In this document: one piece after another, positions 6,636 through 6,788 of the stretch | Numbering within the stretch: position 1 is the stretch's first letter | Layout of the letters: every line of letters begins with the position of its first letter | NCBI GenBank assembly: GCA_026415985.1 | Contig: JAOAGA010000079.1 | Coordinates: 1 to 6,788 of the forward strand | DNA from: Pseudomonadota bacterium | Lineage (GTDB): Bacteria; CALINM01 | DNA: 6,788 bases | Reading direction: 5' to 3' | The notes under the pieces: generated by a model | Databases searched by the model: none | What the model was told of the DNA's origin: nothing | Seen by the model: the letters and a program-made list of their open reading frames with translations, nothing else | Position numbers and translations under genes: made by a program

Positions 6636-6788
6636 ATGGAGAAAAGAAAAATTCTTGTTGTCGATGATGAGATTGACAATGTAGTTCTGTTAGAGAAAAG
6701 ATTGAAGGCAACGGGATATGATGTCCTTTCTGCCTATGATGGTGAGGAGGCTATAAATAAGACTTTTAGCGAAAACCCCGATTTAATC
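6636..6788 (+). CDS. Response regulator receiver protein (partial, 3' end outside window)
   Basis: The open frame starts at ATG 6636 and runs off the right edge after 51 codons. It begins MEKRKILVVDDEIDNVVLLE, the first strand and helix of a CheY-like receiver. The acidic metal-binding pair is D10-D11. The second strand and helix follow (GYDVLSAYDGEEAI), and the window ends in NPDLI just before the expected phospho-acceptor aspartate. The start is 21 bases after the kinase stop, so it is likely in the same operon and may accept phosphate from that kinase. The visible part cannot tell whether it is a lone receiver or is fused to a DNA-binding, cyclase or kinase output domain. The receiver assignment is firm; partnership with the kinase is inferred from position. 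Confidence 0.93.
   Translation, partial: MEKRKILVVDDEIDNVVLLEKRLKATGYDVLSAYDGEEAINKTFSENPDLI

Noticed and set aside
6611-6667. Short ORF beginning at the ATG that overlaps the kinase stop codon.
   Set aside because: It is only 18 codons long, ends inside the receiver gene in another frame and resembles nothing known. The receiver start at 6636 has its own ribosome binding site.

Overview
The window is AT-rich bacterial DNA (by eye roughly one third G+C). It is almost fully coding, and every gene is on the + strand. The tyrosyl-tRNA synthetase tail carrying an S4 domain, the two-component signalling genes and the recognisable -35/-10 promoters all mark it as bacterial. The lineage cannot be fixed from sequence alone. 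Low G+C together with an SLC5-type sensor kinase would fit Nitrospirota-like or other deep-branching groups, but that is only a guess.

Layout: (1) 1-153, the C-terminal end of tyrosyl-tRNA synthetase. (2) 156-1334, a major facilitator superfamily transporter starting two bases after the tyrS stop. (3) 1335-1437, a 103-base intergenic region ending in a strong extended -10 promoter. (4) 1438-2334, an intramembrane site-2-type metalloprotease (M50). (5) 2335-2364, a 30-base gap. Together with the end of the M50 gene it holds a second promoter placed so that transcription would start at the next start codon. (6) 2365-2565, a 66-residue two-helix membrane protein. (7) 2568-6614, a 1348-residue hybrid sensor histidine kinase with the order SLC5 transporter, STAC-like, GAF, HisKA, HATPase, receiver, receiver. 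(8) 6636 to the window end, the first 51 residues of a response regulator receiver.

The biological core is the right half. The small membrane protein, the transporter-fused hybrid kinase and the receiver gene form a compact cassette resembling CbrX-CbrA-CbrB or CrbS-CrbR nutrient-sensing systems of Proteobacteria. It differs in having GAF instead of PAS and two fused receivers, the first with a Glu-Glu acidic pair. A substrate recognised or moved by the SLC5 part could control the kinase. Phosphate would then pass to the C-terminal receivers and/or the downstream regulator. The ligand and output cannot be read here.

A second theme is translation initiation. Four of the five visible starts lack a usable Shine-Dalgarno sequence. 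Two (M50 and the small protein) sit where promoter geometry predicts leaderless or near-leaderless mRNAs. Two (MFS and the kinase) share the arrangement TGA-NN-ATG, suggesting re-initiation coupled to the upstream gene. Only the final regulator has an ordinary ribosome binding site.
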